DNA of 64,000 nucleotides, from positions 1,750,001 to 1,814,000 of the forward strand of contig CM045739.1 of assembly GCA_024760905.1 (NCBI GenBank), written 5' to 3'. Position numbers and translations under genes: made by a program. Of the stretch, positions 27,557 to 39,097 are shown piece after piece. Numbering within the stretch: the stretch's first letter is position 1; every line of letters begins with the position of its first letter. The DNA comes from Plotosus lineatus. Its lineage: Eukaryota; Chordata; Actinopteri; Siluriformes; Plotosidae. The notes under the pieces are model-generated. The model was not told where the DNA came from. It did no database searches and was given only the letters and a program-made list of their open reading frames with translations.

Positions 27557-28893
27557 CTGTCTTAGAGAGTGAGAGGATGCCAGAGGAATGGAGGAGAAGT
27601 GTGCTGGTGCCCATTTTTAAGAACAAAGGAGAAGTGCAGAGTTGTGGCAACTACAGAGGGATAAAGTTGATGAGCCATACAATGAAGTTATGGGAAACAA
27701 TAGTGGAAGCTAGACGAAGGGCAGAGGTCAGCATTTGTGAACAACAGTTTGGTTTCATGCCAAGAAAGAGCACCACAAATGCAGTGTTTGCCTTGAGGAT
27801 GTTAATGGAGAAGTACAGAGAAGGTCAGAGGGAGCTGCATTGTGCCTTTGTGGATCTGGAGAAAGCATATGACAGGGTGCCAAGAGAAGAACTGTGGTAT
27901 TGCATGAGGAAGTCCGGAGTGGCAGAGAAGTATGTTAGAGTGGTGCAGGACATGTATGAGAGATGTAAGATAGTGCTGTCGGTGTGACAGAAGAGTTCAA
28001 GGTGGAGGTGGGACTGCATCAAGGGTCCGCTCTCAGCCCCTTCTTGTTTGCTATGGTGATGGACAGGCTGACAGACGAGGTTAGACAAGATTCTCCATGG
28101 ACTATGATGTTTGCAGATGACATTGTGATCTGCAGTGAGAGCAGAGAACAAGTGCAGGAAAATCTAGAGAGGTGGAGGTATGCCCTGGAAAGGAGGGGAA
28201 TGAAGATCAGCCTCAGTAAGACAGAATACATGTGCATGAATGACAAGGACCCAAGAGGAACGGTGAAGTTACAGGGAGCAGAGATAAGAAAGGTGGAGGA
28301 TTTTAAGTACTTAGGCTCAACAATCCAGAGCAATGGAGAGTGTGGAAAAGAGGTGAAGCAGCGTGTGCAGGCAGGTTGGAATGGTTGGAGAAAAGTGTCC
28401 GGTGTGATGTGTGATAGGAAGGTATCGGCAAGAATGAAAGGAAAAGTGTACAAGACGGTGATGAGGCCAGCGATGTTGTATGGTTTAGAAACAGTGGCCC
28501 TGGGGAAAAGACAGGAGGCAGAGTTGGAGGTAGCAGAGATGAAAATGTTGAGGTTCTCTTTGGGAGTAACGAGGATGGATAGGATGAGGAATGAGCACAT
28601 CAGAGGGACAGCACATGTAAGATGTTTTGGAGACAAAGTCAGAGACGCTAGATTGAGATGGTTTGGACATGTACAGAGGAGGGATAGTGAGTATATTGGT
28701 AATAGGATGCTGAGGCTGGAACTACCTGGCAGAAGGCCTTGAGGAAGACCAAAGAGACGATTCATGGATGTGGTGAAGGAGGACATGAAGGTCGTTGGTG
28801 TAAGAGAAGAAGATGCAAAGGATAGGGTGAGATGGAGGCAGATGATTCGCTGTGGCGACCCCTGAAGGGAAAAGCCGAAAGGAAAAGAAGAAC
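27557..28893 (+). mobile_element. RTE LINE 3' half
   Basis: Starts at [10 protein letters not shown] and runs to the tail gcgacccctgaagggaaaag..gccgaaagg. The RT is open in two frames: 27577-27987 ([36 protein letters not shown]) and 27984-28742 (HQGSALSPFLF, FADDIVIC). They are separated by a deletion at about 27970. Confidence 0.88.
27984..28742 (+). pseudogene. RTE reverse transcriptase, catalytic and thumb region (252 codons open)
   Basis: Contains FKVEVGLHQGSALSPFLF, the active-site FADDIVIC (about 28105-28130), KVEDFKYLGSTIQ and RWFGHVQRRDSEYIG. It ends at a TGA just after LELPGRRP, before the final Arg-rich block. The upstream fingers domain is out of frame. Confidence 0.85.
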
Positions 28894-28933
28894 AAAGAAG
28901 TGTGTATATTATATACATACACACACACACACA

Positions 28934-29286
28934 CTAGTCCTTCTAAAAAAATTTGCATATTGTGATGAAGCTCATTATTTTCTGTAATGTACTCATAAAA
29001 ATTAAACTTTCATATATTTTAGATTCATTGCACACCAACTGAAATATTTCAGGTCTTTTATTGTTTTAATACTGATGATTTTGGCATGCAGCTCATGAAA
29101 ACCCAAAATTCCTGTCTCAAAAAATTAGCATATCATGTTCAGGTAGTCTAAACAAGCTATTAACCTAATCATCTGAATCAACCAATTAACTCTAAACACC
29201 TGCAAAAGATTCCTGAGGTTTTTAAAAACTCCCAGCCTGGTTCATTACTCAAAACCGCAATCATGGGTAAGACTGCCGACCTGACT
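28934..29286 (+). mobile_element. Tc1-like left end with transposase start
   Basis: Left terminal region from CTAGTCC through the atgggtaagactgccgacct start of the transposase, then broken at ctgact where an antisense RTE begins. A CA run precedes it at 28918-28933. Confidence 0.85.
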
Positions 29287-30960
29287 CCTCACTTCACCCT
29301 TACTAATCTTTGCTACTTTCTGGTCCTCAACGGTCACCTCTTCTACTCTTTTTCTCTCTCTCACCTTTTCCTTATTCTTCAGCTCTTCAAAGTACTCTTT
29401 CCATCTTCCCAGCACACTTCTGTCATCAGTCAATACATTTCCCTCTCTGTCCTTAATCACTCTAACTTGCTGCACGTCCTTCCCATATCTATTTCTCTCC
29501 TGTGCAAATCTGTATAAATCATTTTCTCCCTCTTTACTTTCCAACCGAGCATACAAATCATCATACGCCCTCTGTTTGGCCTTTGACACCGCTACCTTTG
29601 CCTTACGTTGTCTCCCTGTACTCCTGTTTACTCTCTTAGGTCCTCTTAATGTCCCACTTCTTCTTAGCTAACCTCTTCCTTTGTACACACTCCTGCACTT
29701 CCTCATTCCACCACTAAGTTTCCTTATCTACTCTCCTTCCAGATGACACACCAAGTACTCGCTTACCGGTCTCCCTGATCACATTTGCTATAGTTGTCAT
29801 CTGGAAGCACTTCCTGGCCACATAAAGAAAGCCTGTTTCAACTCCTCCTTGAAGACAATACGACGCTCTTCCTTTTTCAGCTTCCACCGCTTTGTCTTCT
29901 GCTCTGCCTTTGCCTTCTTCACCTTCCTGACCATCAGCGTCATCTTGCACACTACCATCCTATGCTGTTTGGCAACACTCTCACCCGCTACTACTTTGCA
30001 GTCACTGACTTCCTTTAAATTACATCGCCTACACAAGATGTAGTCTACTTGTGTGCTCCTACCTCTGCTTTTATAAGTCACCCGATGCTCCTGGCTCTTC
30101 TGGAAGAAAGTATTTACCACAGCCATTTCCATCCTTTTTGCTAAATCTACCAACATCTGTCCTTCTGTGTTCCTGTCCTGGATACCAAACCTGCTCATCA
30201 CTTCCTCGTCCCCTCTGTTTCCTGCACCAACATGTCCATTGAAGTCTGCCTCAATGACCACTCTTTCACCTCTGGGGGTACTCTGCATCACTTCATCTAA
30301 CTCACTCCAGAATCTCTCCTTCTCTTCTCGCTCACATCCTGCCTGTGGGGCATAAGCACTAACAACATTGACCATCACACCTTCAATTTCTAACTTGAGA
30401 CTCATCACTCTGTCTGACACTCTTTTCACTTCTAGAACATTCCTGACAAACCCCTCCTTCACGATGACTCCTACTCCATTTCTCTTCCCATCCACACCAT
30501 GATAAAACAGCTTAAACCCTGCTCCTAAGCTTCTCGCCTTGCTACCTTTCCGCCTGGTCTCCTGAACACACAGTATGTCCACCTTCCTCCTCTGCATCAT
30601 GTCAGCCAGCTCTCTCCGTTTTCCTGCCATAGTTCCAACATTCAAAGTCCCTACTTTCAGTCCTAGACTCATGCCTTTCCTCTTCTCTCTCTGCCTACGG
30701 ACACGCCTCCCGCCTCTCCTTGGACGTCTTCGACCAACAGTAGTCCAATTTCCACCAGCACCCTGTTGGTTGACAGCACTGATGGCGGTCGTTGTTAATC
30801 CGGGCCTCGACCGATCCGGTATGACATTCTTTGTAGTGATTCGCATAGTTTATTTGCCATTTGTTTTACGCTGGATGCCCTTCCTGACGCATTCCTCTGC
30901 ATTTATCCGGGCTTGGAACCAGTGTGAGGGAGAGACACTGGTTTGTGCCCACCCCCCCCA
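29287..30960 (-). mobile_element. RTE LINE 5' half
   Basis: The minus strand starts in the 5' leader (about 30960), goes through the endonuclease ORF and linker, and stops at KISKGEVRSQ. This is almost exactly where the 3'-half copy at 27557 takes up on the other strand. Confidence 0.88.
29797..30846 (-). pseudogene. RTE ORF N-terminus with endonuclease domain (349 codons open)
   Basis: The longest transposon frame with clear domain content here. It has a basic leader (RRPRRGGRRVRRQREKRKG), then EEP endonuclease blocks TLNVGTM, VQETRRKG, VVSAYAPQ, DFNGHVGAGN, VDYILCRR and KQHRMV. It probably shows the element's true start, MRITTKNVIPDR. It ends by frameshift in the linker, and the RT half is missing from this copy. 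Confidence 0.88.
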
Positions 30961-31564
30961 CGGCTGCATTTGTGTGTGTGTGTACATATAGACAGACACA
31001 GACGTTTATTCAGTACTAAGGCCATAGGCCCATTTCCACTCATAATGGCATGAAAACACTGTGCGCTTTTCATTACATAGACTCGTGTATGAGAGAAAAA
31101 AAAGGTCATCGAACATATCAACATCATTTATCATTTTTGTCAATTATTTGTTGTACTTTATGTAAGTATGGTGCGTATACTTTTTAACATGTTGTAATTC
31201 TGAACTGATATCAAATTTACAAATGTAAATTCATAATTATTTATAGATATACCCAAAAGCTTAAAGCGCAATTGATTATACCATTCACAAAACAGTAATA
31301 CATGTTCTTCATTCTCAATATAACTTTTCCCATATCCAAAACAATATGTACATCACCTATTCTCACAGTGTTCTCGTTTGCGTGCGTCCTTGCGTCCTTG
31401 ACGCATGAAAATTTGTGGGGACGCATAGTAGCAAACCAATGTGCGTCCGCCGGACTCATTAATAAGTTTCATCAATTTATGTAATATTGCCCCAAAACAA
31501 ATAAATCTGCCAAAAACTTTCCGAAATCGATCAATGCTTTGACAAGGCTTCCATTTTGTTTAAT
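30961..31564. other. No gene seen
   Basis: AT-rich. A gcgtccttgcgtccttgacgc patch at about 31383 and nearby gcgtcc repeats look like a short inverted structure. No frame is recognised. Confidence 0.4.
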
Positions 31565-31900
31565 TCAGTAAATGGTCAAGTAGGGAATGCGCTTTGAATT
31601 CACATCTTGTGGGCATGGCCCACAGCGCGCGCGCGCAAGAGACAGAGAGAGAGGGGTCATAACGCCTTAGTTTTTAGTTTTTTAAGTTGTTTTAATTCAA
31701 GAAATGTTTAATAAATGTGGGTGCATTTGAGCTCATCTGGAATTCCAATCACTCAAGGAATCAAATTCAAGTTGAGTTTGTCAAGCAGGGAATGCGCTTT
31801 GAATTCACGTCTTGTGGGCGTGGCCCGCAGCGCGCACGCGAGAGAGAGAGCGATAGAGAGAGAGAGAAAGAGAGAATCACGCTTTAGTTTTTAGTATTTG
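31565..31900 (-). repeat. Module B, tandem dimer
   Basis: Two units of about 190 bp. Each contains caagcagggaatgcgctttg (or close), cgtcttgtgggcgtggcc, a CG-rich gcgcgcgc stretch and ttaataaatgtgggtgcatt. The same module is a dimer at 40250-40640 and single inside the transposon at 42754-43391. Confidence 0.7.
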
Positions 31901-32019
31901 TTTACCTCTCGTAGTGCAAGATTTTGTCTCTCGTGCTCGCGAGACTTCGTATTGTCTGCTCGGGAGACTTCGTTCATTTCCGATCAGCTGCCGAGAGTAA
32001 ACAACGTTAAAAGTCTAAG

Positions 32020-32515
32020 AGCTCTTGCAACATGTCTCCGAAAAAAGTCTTCAAAGTCAACGAAAATCAGTGTACACTTAATAGTTTCTTCTCACTGAAC
32101 AAGATGATGATTCACTGAAGATGATGATTCACATCACAAAACCACAACCGCTCCCAAGATTATTCCTTCTGCGACGAAAAAAGAATGGTCCCTGCTGAAG
32201 AAAGTGGTAAATGCTCAGCAATATCTTTGAAACAGCATGACCTCTCTTTGGCAGATGATCGCCACATACCACAAGGGGGATTTCCCCCAACATGCTTTAC
32301 CTTGCCCAGTTGGCAATGACATCTGCCATCCATACAGCAGGATGCGAGCGGGGATTTTTCAGTGCAAAACAAAATCGTGACCAACAAGCGGAATAGACTT
32401 AATGTCAGCATGCAGGACAAACTCATGCTTGCAGGAAAGGTGGACCGGCACAAAGCACTCAAGGTGTGGAAAAATGCCAAGCACAGAAGAATGTATCATG
32501 ACAACATATAAATAA
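32020..32515 (+). pseudogene. hAT-type transposase remnant
   Basis: Starts MSPKKVFKVNENQCTLNSFF, then is frame-broken. The 3' part in another frame reads CERGF followed by QNKIVTNKRNRLNVSMQDKL. This resembles the C-terminal dimerisation block of hAT transposases (C-x2-GFS..N-I-K..RNRL). The middle of the protein is missing, so it is a short deleted copy. The call rests mainly on the C-terminal block. Confidence 0.5.
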
Positions 32516-32836
32516 TAGATCAAGAATTCATCAGTGACTGTCAGCATTGTTTTCTTGCATTTTTTTCATGAGTATGAATATGTGATTTATAAAAACAGTA
32601 TTATTTTATTTTTATGTTTATGTAATTATTTTTTCATTTTCTATATCATGTATGACCTCAGTGTTTTTAAGTTTGTTTTATCTGTGAACTTAATAAACTT
32701 AAAATGTCCTTTGTGTTGGTAATGATTTTTTTAGAAGTTTATGCATTTTGGGGCAAATCTTTTATGTCATTTGGCAGGACTCATTACTGTTACATTTGGA
32801 CCCATACTTTGCCAATCTGCGTGTCCCTGGGACTGC

Positions 32837-33291
32837 TTACTTTCTTGAGCAAAAATGAACACTGTTCTCATGTAATGTACTGTTGCTTCTTCCTTTATTG
32901 ACAGCAATTCTAAAATTACTGCATCTAAATCTAGCTAATACTATCTTGAAATGTACAGGTAAAGGTGATATAAGATATGTCTCTACATGTAAAATTGGTT
33001 TAAACTGCTTGTATGAGAATGAGTCTGACAGACTCTCTAGTTGTAAATGCCATTCCTGTTTAAGGTTATCTCTCAATCTTTGCCTATAAGAGTGAATAAA
33101 CATTTCCATATCACCCACTTCCTGAGATACCCATACAAAACCAAATCCATATTTGAAAAGAATATTCTGTGATTGGCCCAAGTTATTCTACCTATCTCAT
33201 CTAATGATAGAAGCATCTTATAACACTGAAAAGGCAAACGAGATTCGTCCATACATAATAATTTACACCAATGTCTTACAGCTCTTGTCAT
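32837..33291 (-). pseudogene. LINE ORF2 C-terminal (post-RT) fragment
   Basis: Two minus-strand frames overlap: 33291-33073 (RHWCKLLCMDESRLPFQCYK) and 33181-32837 (FKYGFGFVWVSQEVGDMEMF, HVETYLISPL, ARFRCSNFRI). The pattern, a cysteine-containing start then GFGFVW and a closing RFRCS, is that of the region after the RT in fish non-LTR elements. No catalytic part is present. The region 32516-32836 is AT-rich with no gene. Confidence 0.5.
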
Positions 33292-33344
33292 ATAGCATAA
33301 TTGAAAAGGTACCCTACCACACTACCCTAGAACCATTACATTAC

Positions 33345-33640
33345 AGTATGCCCTTGACTATTGGCGGTTTTGCACCCACGGGTTGAGTACTCACTGACTG
33401 CCGAACAACCTGCACATGATTCAAATTCAGCCAATGGCTGTCCTCCTTTCTCCTGATTGGTTGAGCTGATGTTCCGCCCCCTTTTTCTCATTCACGCACA
33501 GGTTTTCAATGAGCCTCTTTTTTTGTGTGTGTTGTAATTGCCAGTTAAGTTCTGGGATACCACTCAAACACTATGCGTCTTCTCTGGCTCAGCGATAGAA
33601 AACACTGGATGTCTCTTCTGAAGAAATAAGACTTTCTCCT
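33345..33640 (+). mobile_element. Non-autonomous element family C, copy 2
   Basis: Begins gcccttgactattggcggtt, like the outer end of the antisense copy at 50765, and keeps attcaaattcagccaatggc and the ctgattggttgagctgatg block. It is more diverged than the others. Confidence 0.55.
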
Positions 33641-33819
33641 GAGAAACGACGGTTTTCTCAGAACTGTATTAAAATCTTTTTCAGTTATTATTCCAGTACA
33701 GTACCTAAGTTCATGTTTATGCGTGAGATTTTATGTTCTGTAGCATGTTTAACAAACGATACCAAAAGGATAAACTTTATTACAGTACTCTTCATGTCTT
33801 TTTACATTGAACTTGGAGT

Positions 33820-34980
33820 GATGTCTCCAAGATGGCGCCGCCCAGAGGGCGACGTCGTGGAGTTCTCAGAGTCAAATTGTCTCTTTGTTTGTTTTAATTT
33901 GTTTTATTTGTTGTTTTGTTTGTTCATGTTTTGCACTATGCTCGTCTACGACCGGTCGGCTCTACTACATCTATAAGATTGGCGTATCTTCGGGCGTGTA
34001 TAACTAAGCAGAACTAACATGCTATTAGCAGAGATAATATGCTATGGTAGGCACCCTAGCTAGCATTGAGCCCAGGCGGGAAGGGGCCGAATGACGACTC
34101 CGGCGCTTGGGATTGCAGGGGATGAAGGCTGTGTAGCCGGCTGGAGCAATCGCCTCGTCGGGTGTACTCTCCTCGAGTCATGTTTCACAGAAACAGTCCT
34201 GTAGATCCCTCTGCGCTGCAATCTGAGCATGAAGCTTGTCCATCTTGTTTCGCAGGGACCGAACATTTTCAAGCAGTATGGCCGGAAGTGCTAACCAAGC
34301 CTCTGAGAACTCCGCCTGGGCGGTTAGCATTGCGCTAGCATAGCATAGCATCTCACGATAGAAGTTGCGTGCTTAGTTGCCCGAAGCTGAAGCTGCTCAT
34401 AGCTGTAGTAGGGTTGACCGATCATAGACGAGCATAGTGCAAAACATGAACAATCGGAGTTATCTTCGGGCGTGTATAACTAAGCAGAGCAAACATGCTA
34501 TTAGCGGAGCTAAAATGCCATTAGCAGAGCTAACATGCTATGGTTCGTTTTAATTTGTTGTTTGTTTGTTCATGTTTTGCACTATACTTGTCTACGACCG
34601 GTCGACTACAGCTATAAGATCGGAGTATCTTCGGGTATGTATAACTAAGCACGCTCAACTGGGCTGGTTAGCCGGGCTGTGGCTAGCAGAGCTAACATGC
34701 TCTGGGATGGAAGCTCAATGCGAGCCGCACCCCAGCTGGCACGAAGCCCAGGCGGGAAGGGGCCGAATTGACGACTCCGGCGCTTGGGATTGCATGGGAT
34801 GTAGGCCGTGTAGCCGGCTGGTGCAATCGTCTCGAGCCATGTTTCACAGAAATGCTGTAGATCCCTCTACGCTGCAATCGGAGCATGAAGCTCGTCCATC
34901 TTGTTTCGCAGGGACTGAACATTTTCAAGCAGTATGGCCGGAAATGCTAACCAAGCGCCGGAGACTGAGAACTCTGCCTG
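33820..34980. mobile_element. LINE 5' region and endonuclease start, duplicated
   Basis: A plus-strand caagatggcgccgcccagag leader-like piece (33827) is followed by a tandem repetition of one segment. The block tgttttgcactat..gtctacgaccggtcg recurs at about 33927 and 34572. The minus-strand frames at 34272-34060 and 34928-34692 both encode an endonuclease-start-like peptide (ENVRSLRNKMDELH type; CETRW). Unit offset is about 645-680 bp. The CGCC-rich leader suggests a LINE promoter, but no RT is present. Confidence 0.45.
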
Positions 34981-34994
34981 GACTTGTTGCTAGC

Positions 34995-35175
34995 CGGGGT
35001 GCTGACTTTCGACAAGAGTAGGCTGCAAAGCCGTCAGCGTGTTTCCGCCCTGCGATGGCCTGGCGAGTTGTCCAGGGTGTACTCTGCCCTCGCCCGAAGT
35101 TGGCTGGGATGGGCACCAGCTTCCCCGCGACCCAAGTTAGAATTAAGCGGGTACAGAAAATGAACATAAATGAAT
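34995..35175 (+). mobile_element. Chimeric SINE fragment (SINE-2 body with SINE-1 3' part)
   Basis: Sense: tgctgactttcgacaagagt..gtcagcgtgtttccgccc, then at about 35052 tgcgatggcctggcgagttg to aattaagcgggtacagaaaa. The join is at the same place as in 5548-5840. Confidence 0.6.
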
Positions 35176-35415
35176 CCCTTGCTACTTCGCGCTTCAATTT
35201 ATGCAGCTTCAGTGCATCGTGTTTGTTTTTTTTTTTTGTTTTTTGTTTTTGCATAATTGGCCTTGTTTTTGTGGCATTTTTCTTAACCTTTTCCCCTTTT
35301 CTTCCTTAATTTCCTTATTTTTATTTCAATGAATATTTATAAAAAAACAAAGAACAACCCAAACCTTCCCATCAAAACTACATTTTTGTGGGGTGTGCCT
35401 CTGCTTGCGTGCGTC

Positions 35416-35448
<33 letters not shown>

Positions 35449-35547
35449 TTATATTTTATTTACACTTTATTTACATCTTATGCATCATTTTTTAATGTTT
35501 AATTGTTATAAGCATTTATAGCATTGAATATGTATTATTGATATTAT

Positions 35548-36612
35548 TTGCGCCCCGACTTACGGTTTTTTTTTCGATTTTACGTTTTTTTTTTTTTTTT
35601 TTAATTATGTCAAATTTTTAGTTTAGTGTGCTCTCTGTAGTGCATAACGTACCTATGTAGTACGCTGACGTAATGATGTAATGACGCTGCGTCCATTGTT
35701 TACAAATGACAGACGTGCCCCTCCTCCTTCTTCCCAGTTCAGTAGTGTGTGTTACCCTTGTGTTAAGACGTCGTCTCTGTGATCTTTGTGTTTACATTGT
35801 TTTGCGGACTTTTGTAACCTTAAGCAAATATGGTTGGTCAAAAGCGAAAGCCTACGAGCATGGGTGCAAGTTTTCCGGCAGATGCTGAAATTTCCGGTTT
35901 TCCCAAGACTGAATTAACTATCTGCTCGGATCGGCGCAATCTACCATGCATACTCAGTTATGCAAAGAGAGTTGTAAAATGAATAAAAACCCAAATCCAG
36001 AAAATAAAGAGAACTCTCTGCTCTGCTGGTGATTCACATCAGTGCAGGCTGAGTACTAAACGAGTATTTAACGGCGCTCTTGCTCACTTGAACGACCGCA
36101 AGTCCGGATAACCCGCGCATTGTCTCAAGCACAAGCAAGTACACTACTTTCGGTGGAGCGCCTCACATATTGTAAGCATTGTATTGTAAGGCTGGTTTAA
36201 GATTCATGTAAAGTGACTCGGCTCAGCTTCATGTAAAGTGACCATCCGTCGACCATCGGAACCATTGACGAGCAGAAAAATCACATCATAGAGAATGTTA
36301 AAGGTTATATTTGATACTGTATTTGATATTTGATTAGTGAATTTGATTAAAATTTATCTATTTGAAATTATTTTGCGTGAATTTAATTTATTTGAAATTG
36401 ATATTTTATATATTTGATATTATTTTACAATTTTATGTTTATAATTGATTTTGGGGTGTTTTATGAGATACGGTAATGGTATTTATGGATGTGTAGTACA
36501 GTATGAACGTCATATGTCACTGGAACATATAGTAACAACTTAACGTTTTTTTTTCAACTTGCGTTCGGCCGTCCGGAACCGAACTAAAACGCAAGTTGGG
36601 GAGTGTCTGTAC
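35548..36612. mobile_element. Non-autonomous DNA transposon family F
   Basis: Ends gcgccccgacttacgg (35550) and aacgcaagttggggagtgtc (36590-36610) form imperfect terminal inverted repeats. The interior is non-coding. The right third (agtgcaggctgagtac, gcaagtacactacttt, gttcggccgtccggaacc) matches 42058-42522. Confidence 0.55.
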
Positions 36613-36724
36613 ACATATACATGCACGTATACGTCAGTTGGAGGGGTTGGGGGGTGATCCTACTTTGCGTATTTTGATGGTCGCGTGGGGATCTTGGTCC
36701 CAATTAACCTCGGAAAGTGAGGGA

Positions 36725-36726
36725 TC

Positions 36727-36772
<46 letters not shown>

Positions 36773-37080
36773 CAGGTACTTTTGGTGAAAGAGTGTTGAA
36801 TGTGGGTCCTCTGTGAGTGTTGATGAGTGGAACTGTGTGTAATGTACAGTCGAAACATTAGTGTAACAGGTTTCAAAGGGATCGTTTAGTTTAGAGGGAG
36901 AGGGAGACCGGGGAGAGAGATGGGTGGCTGGAGAGGGAGTTAAGTGGACAAGGTGAACTTATTTCGAGAGAGCTAGATGGAGGGAGAAGGAGCTGGGCGG
37001 AGGAGGAGAGTGAGAGACTTATGGAGAGTTTGATGTTGTTTGTGGATAGTTGGGAGAGGGAATTCTCCAGTCTGTCCTAC

Positions 37081-37131
<51 letters not shown>

Positions 37132-37206
37132 TGGACTGGACTGATATCATGTCGGATTGGAGGTGCTGGTGTATTAGAACTGTGCTCGATAGGGTGTGGA
37201 TTTCCT

Positions 37207-37243
<37 letters not shown>

Positions 37244-37330
37244 ACTGAACTGGACTAGACTAATTTCACGTAGGATTGGAAGTGCTGGTACTCGTATACA
37301 GACATTTGTGGAAGTTTGAGTTAGATCGAC
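36725..37330. repeat. GT microsatellites with a duplicated spacer
   Basis: GT runs at about 36730-36763, 37083-37130 and 37209-37239. The last two are each followed by a related about 80-bp spacer (ggactggactgatatcatgt and ggactagactaatttcacgt). Nothing coding. The region 37331-37626 has no recognised gene. Confidence 0.7.
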
Positions 37331-37626
37331 ACACGTTAATCTCCCCACCCTTTTTACAAAGAAAGTTGAGTATTAGAACTTTGCCCCTTTTCCCTGAAGT
37401 TGTGTGATGATGCATAGATATTACCGGTAGTAATATTTATTCAGAGGGACATAACCTGGTCCTGATGTCATGTCCCTGTACCAAATCAGGGGAAGAACTC
37501 TCAAGCTGCCACCCCCCACCCCCGATAATTAGTCAATGATTAAGTGAGGTTGGAACATGTCCTCATTTTTTGACCCAGTTATATTTTTTTCAGCTCTTCT
37601 GAATGTGTTACGTATGCCTGATGGTT

Positions 37627-37644
37627 CTATCAGACGAGCCCCCA
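37627..37644 (-). other. Primer-binding-site-like sequence (tRNA-Pro type)
   Basis: The minus strand reads TGGGGGCTCGTC then diverges, 2 nt after the LTR-like end. The first 12 of 18 nt match the complement of a tRNA-Pro 3' end, as used by several LTR retroelements. Confidence 0.5.
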
Positions 37645-37646
37645 TT

Positions 37647-38225
37647 TGTTACAGATAGGAAAATTTAGATTATTGCAATTGCCCTGTGAATCCAGCAAAG
37701 CACAACAGACCAAGACATTAACGATGTACAATTTAATAATATGACCAAAATAAGACAAAATTCACATTATATACAACTTAGACCTAAACCATATACAAGT
37801 TAACCAAGGGTCCCATTGTCAACAAGCCCATGCAGCAGGGTAAATTTAGTTGTGGCGCATGTGCTGGCAGGGAAAGGCTTGCCATCCCTCGTGGGCGGTG
37901 CGTTGCCGTGGATGCTGGACTGTGTCGATGAAGTCCCAAACGGTGGTTCCATGACCCGCCTTGGATGAACTGCCTGAAGAGCCTGGAGGAGACTGTAAGA
38001 GACCGAGCCAGTCGGGTCCCTAATATAGATTCCCCAAAACAAGTTGAACAAGCCCAGGCAAGCTCAGACAAGCCCCAACATGTGTGTGTTGCTCCTCCCC
38101 TTTATTGGATTGCAACTCCAGTCCTCTATGGAGAATTACAGCCTCCCACAGCTGAGTCACACCACGTGACTCTCTTCCATTGTGTTTATATTTACATTCA
38201 CCCAAATAGGTACATACTCCTAACA
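37647..38225 (-). mobile_element. LTR of a retroelement
   Basis: The minus strand begins TGTTAGGAGTATG (38225) and ends CTGTAACA (37647), a TG..CA pair with inverted TGTTA/TAACA tips, 579 bp long. Promoter-like features in between are tctatattagggaccc (about 38030) and a later tattaaattg (about 37735) that may act as a poly(A) signal. A primer-site-like sequence follows immediately. No second LTR, gag or pol was seen, and direct flanking repeats were not found, so it is a truncated element. Confidence 0.6.
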
Positions 38226-38264
38226 ATGCAAAAGAGAATTTATCCAAATGACCAAATTAAAGCA

Positions 38265-38266
38265 AG

Positions 38267-38298
<32 letters not shown>

Positions 38299-38539
38299 TG
38301 TGTGTGTGTGTGGGTGAGAGTGTGCGTGGGTGAGAGAGAGAGAGTGTGTGTGTGGGGGGGGTGAGAGAGGGAGAGAGTGTCTGTGTGAGAGAGCATGTGG
38401 GAGTTGTGGGGGTTGTGTGTGTGTGTGTGTGTGTGTGTGAGTGTGTGTGTGTGAGTGTGTGTGAGTGAGAGAGAGAGAGAGAGTGTGTGTAAGTTGTGTG
38501 TGCGTGAGAGAGACGTGTGTGTGTGTGTGTGAGAGAGCA

Positions 38540-38603
<64 letters not shown>

Positions 38604-38612
38604 TGTGTTAAA
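38265..38612. repeat. GA/GT simple repeat
   Basis: Alternating GA and GT runs; all frames here are composition artefacts. Confidence 0.95.
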
Positions 38613-38667
38613 GTTGTTTGTTAGTCACTGTGTTTGAGATCCATGTCTAAGTGAACATTTCTCTTCT

Positions 38668-39097
38668 TTTCCTTTCGGCTGTTCCCTTCAGGGGTCGCCA
38701 CAGCAAATGATCTGCCTCCATCTCTCCCTATCCTCTGCATCTTCTACTCTTACTCCAACGACCTTCATGTCCGCCTTCACCGCATCCATAAATCTCCTCT
38801 TTGGTCTTCCTCTGGGCCTTTTGCCTGGTAGTTCCAACCTCAGCATCCTACGACCAATATACTCACTATCCCTCCTCTGTACATGTCCAAACCATCTCAA
38901 TCTAGCCTCTCTGACTTTGTCTCCAAAACATCTAACATGTGCTGTCCCTCTGATGTACTCATTTCTGATCCTATCCATCCTCGTTACTCCCAAAGAGAAC
39001 CTCAACATTTTCATCTCTGCTACCTCCAACTCTGACTCCTGTCTTTTCCCCAGGGCCACTGTCTCTAAACCATACAACATTGCTGGCCTCATCACCA
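38668..39097 (-). mobile_element. RTE LINE 3' end (left arm of an inverted pair)
   Basis: The minus strand runs from VMRPAMLYGLETVALGKR to the stop and tail gcgacccctgaaggg..gccgaaagg. Confidence 0.85.
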
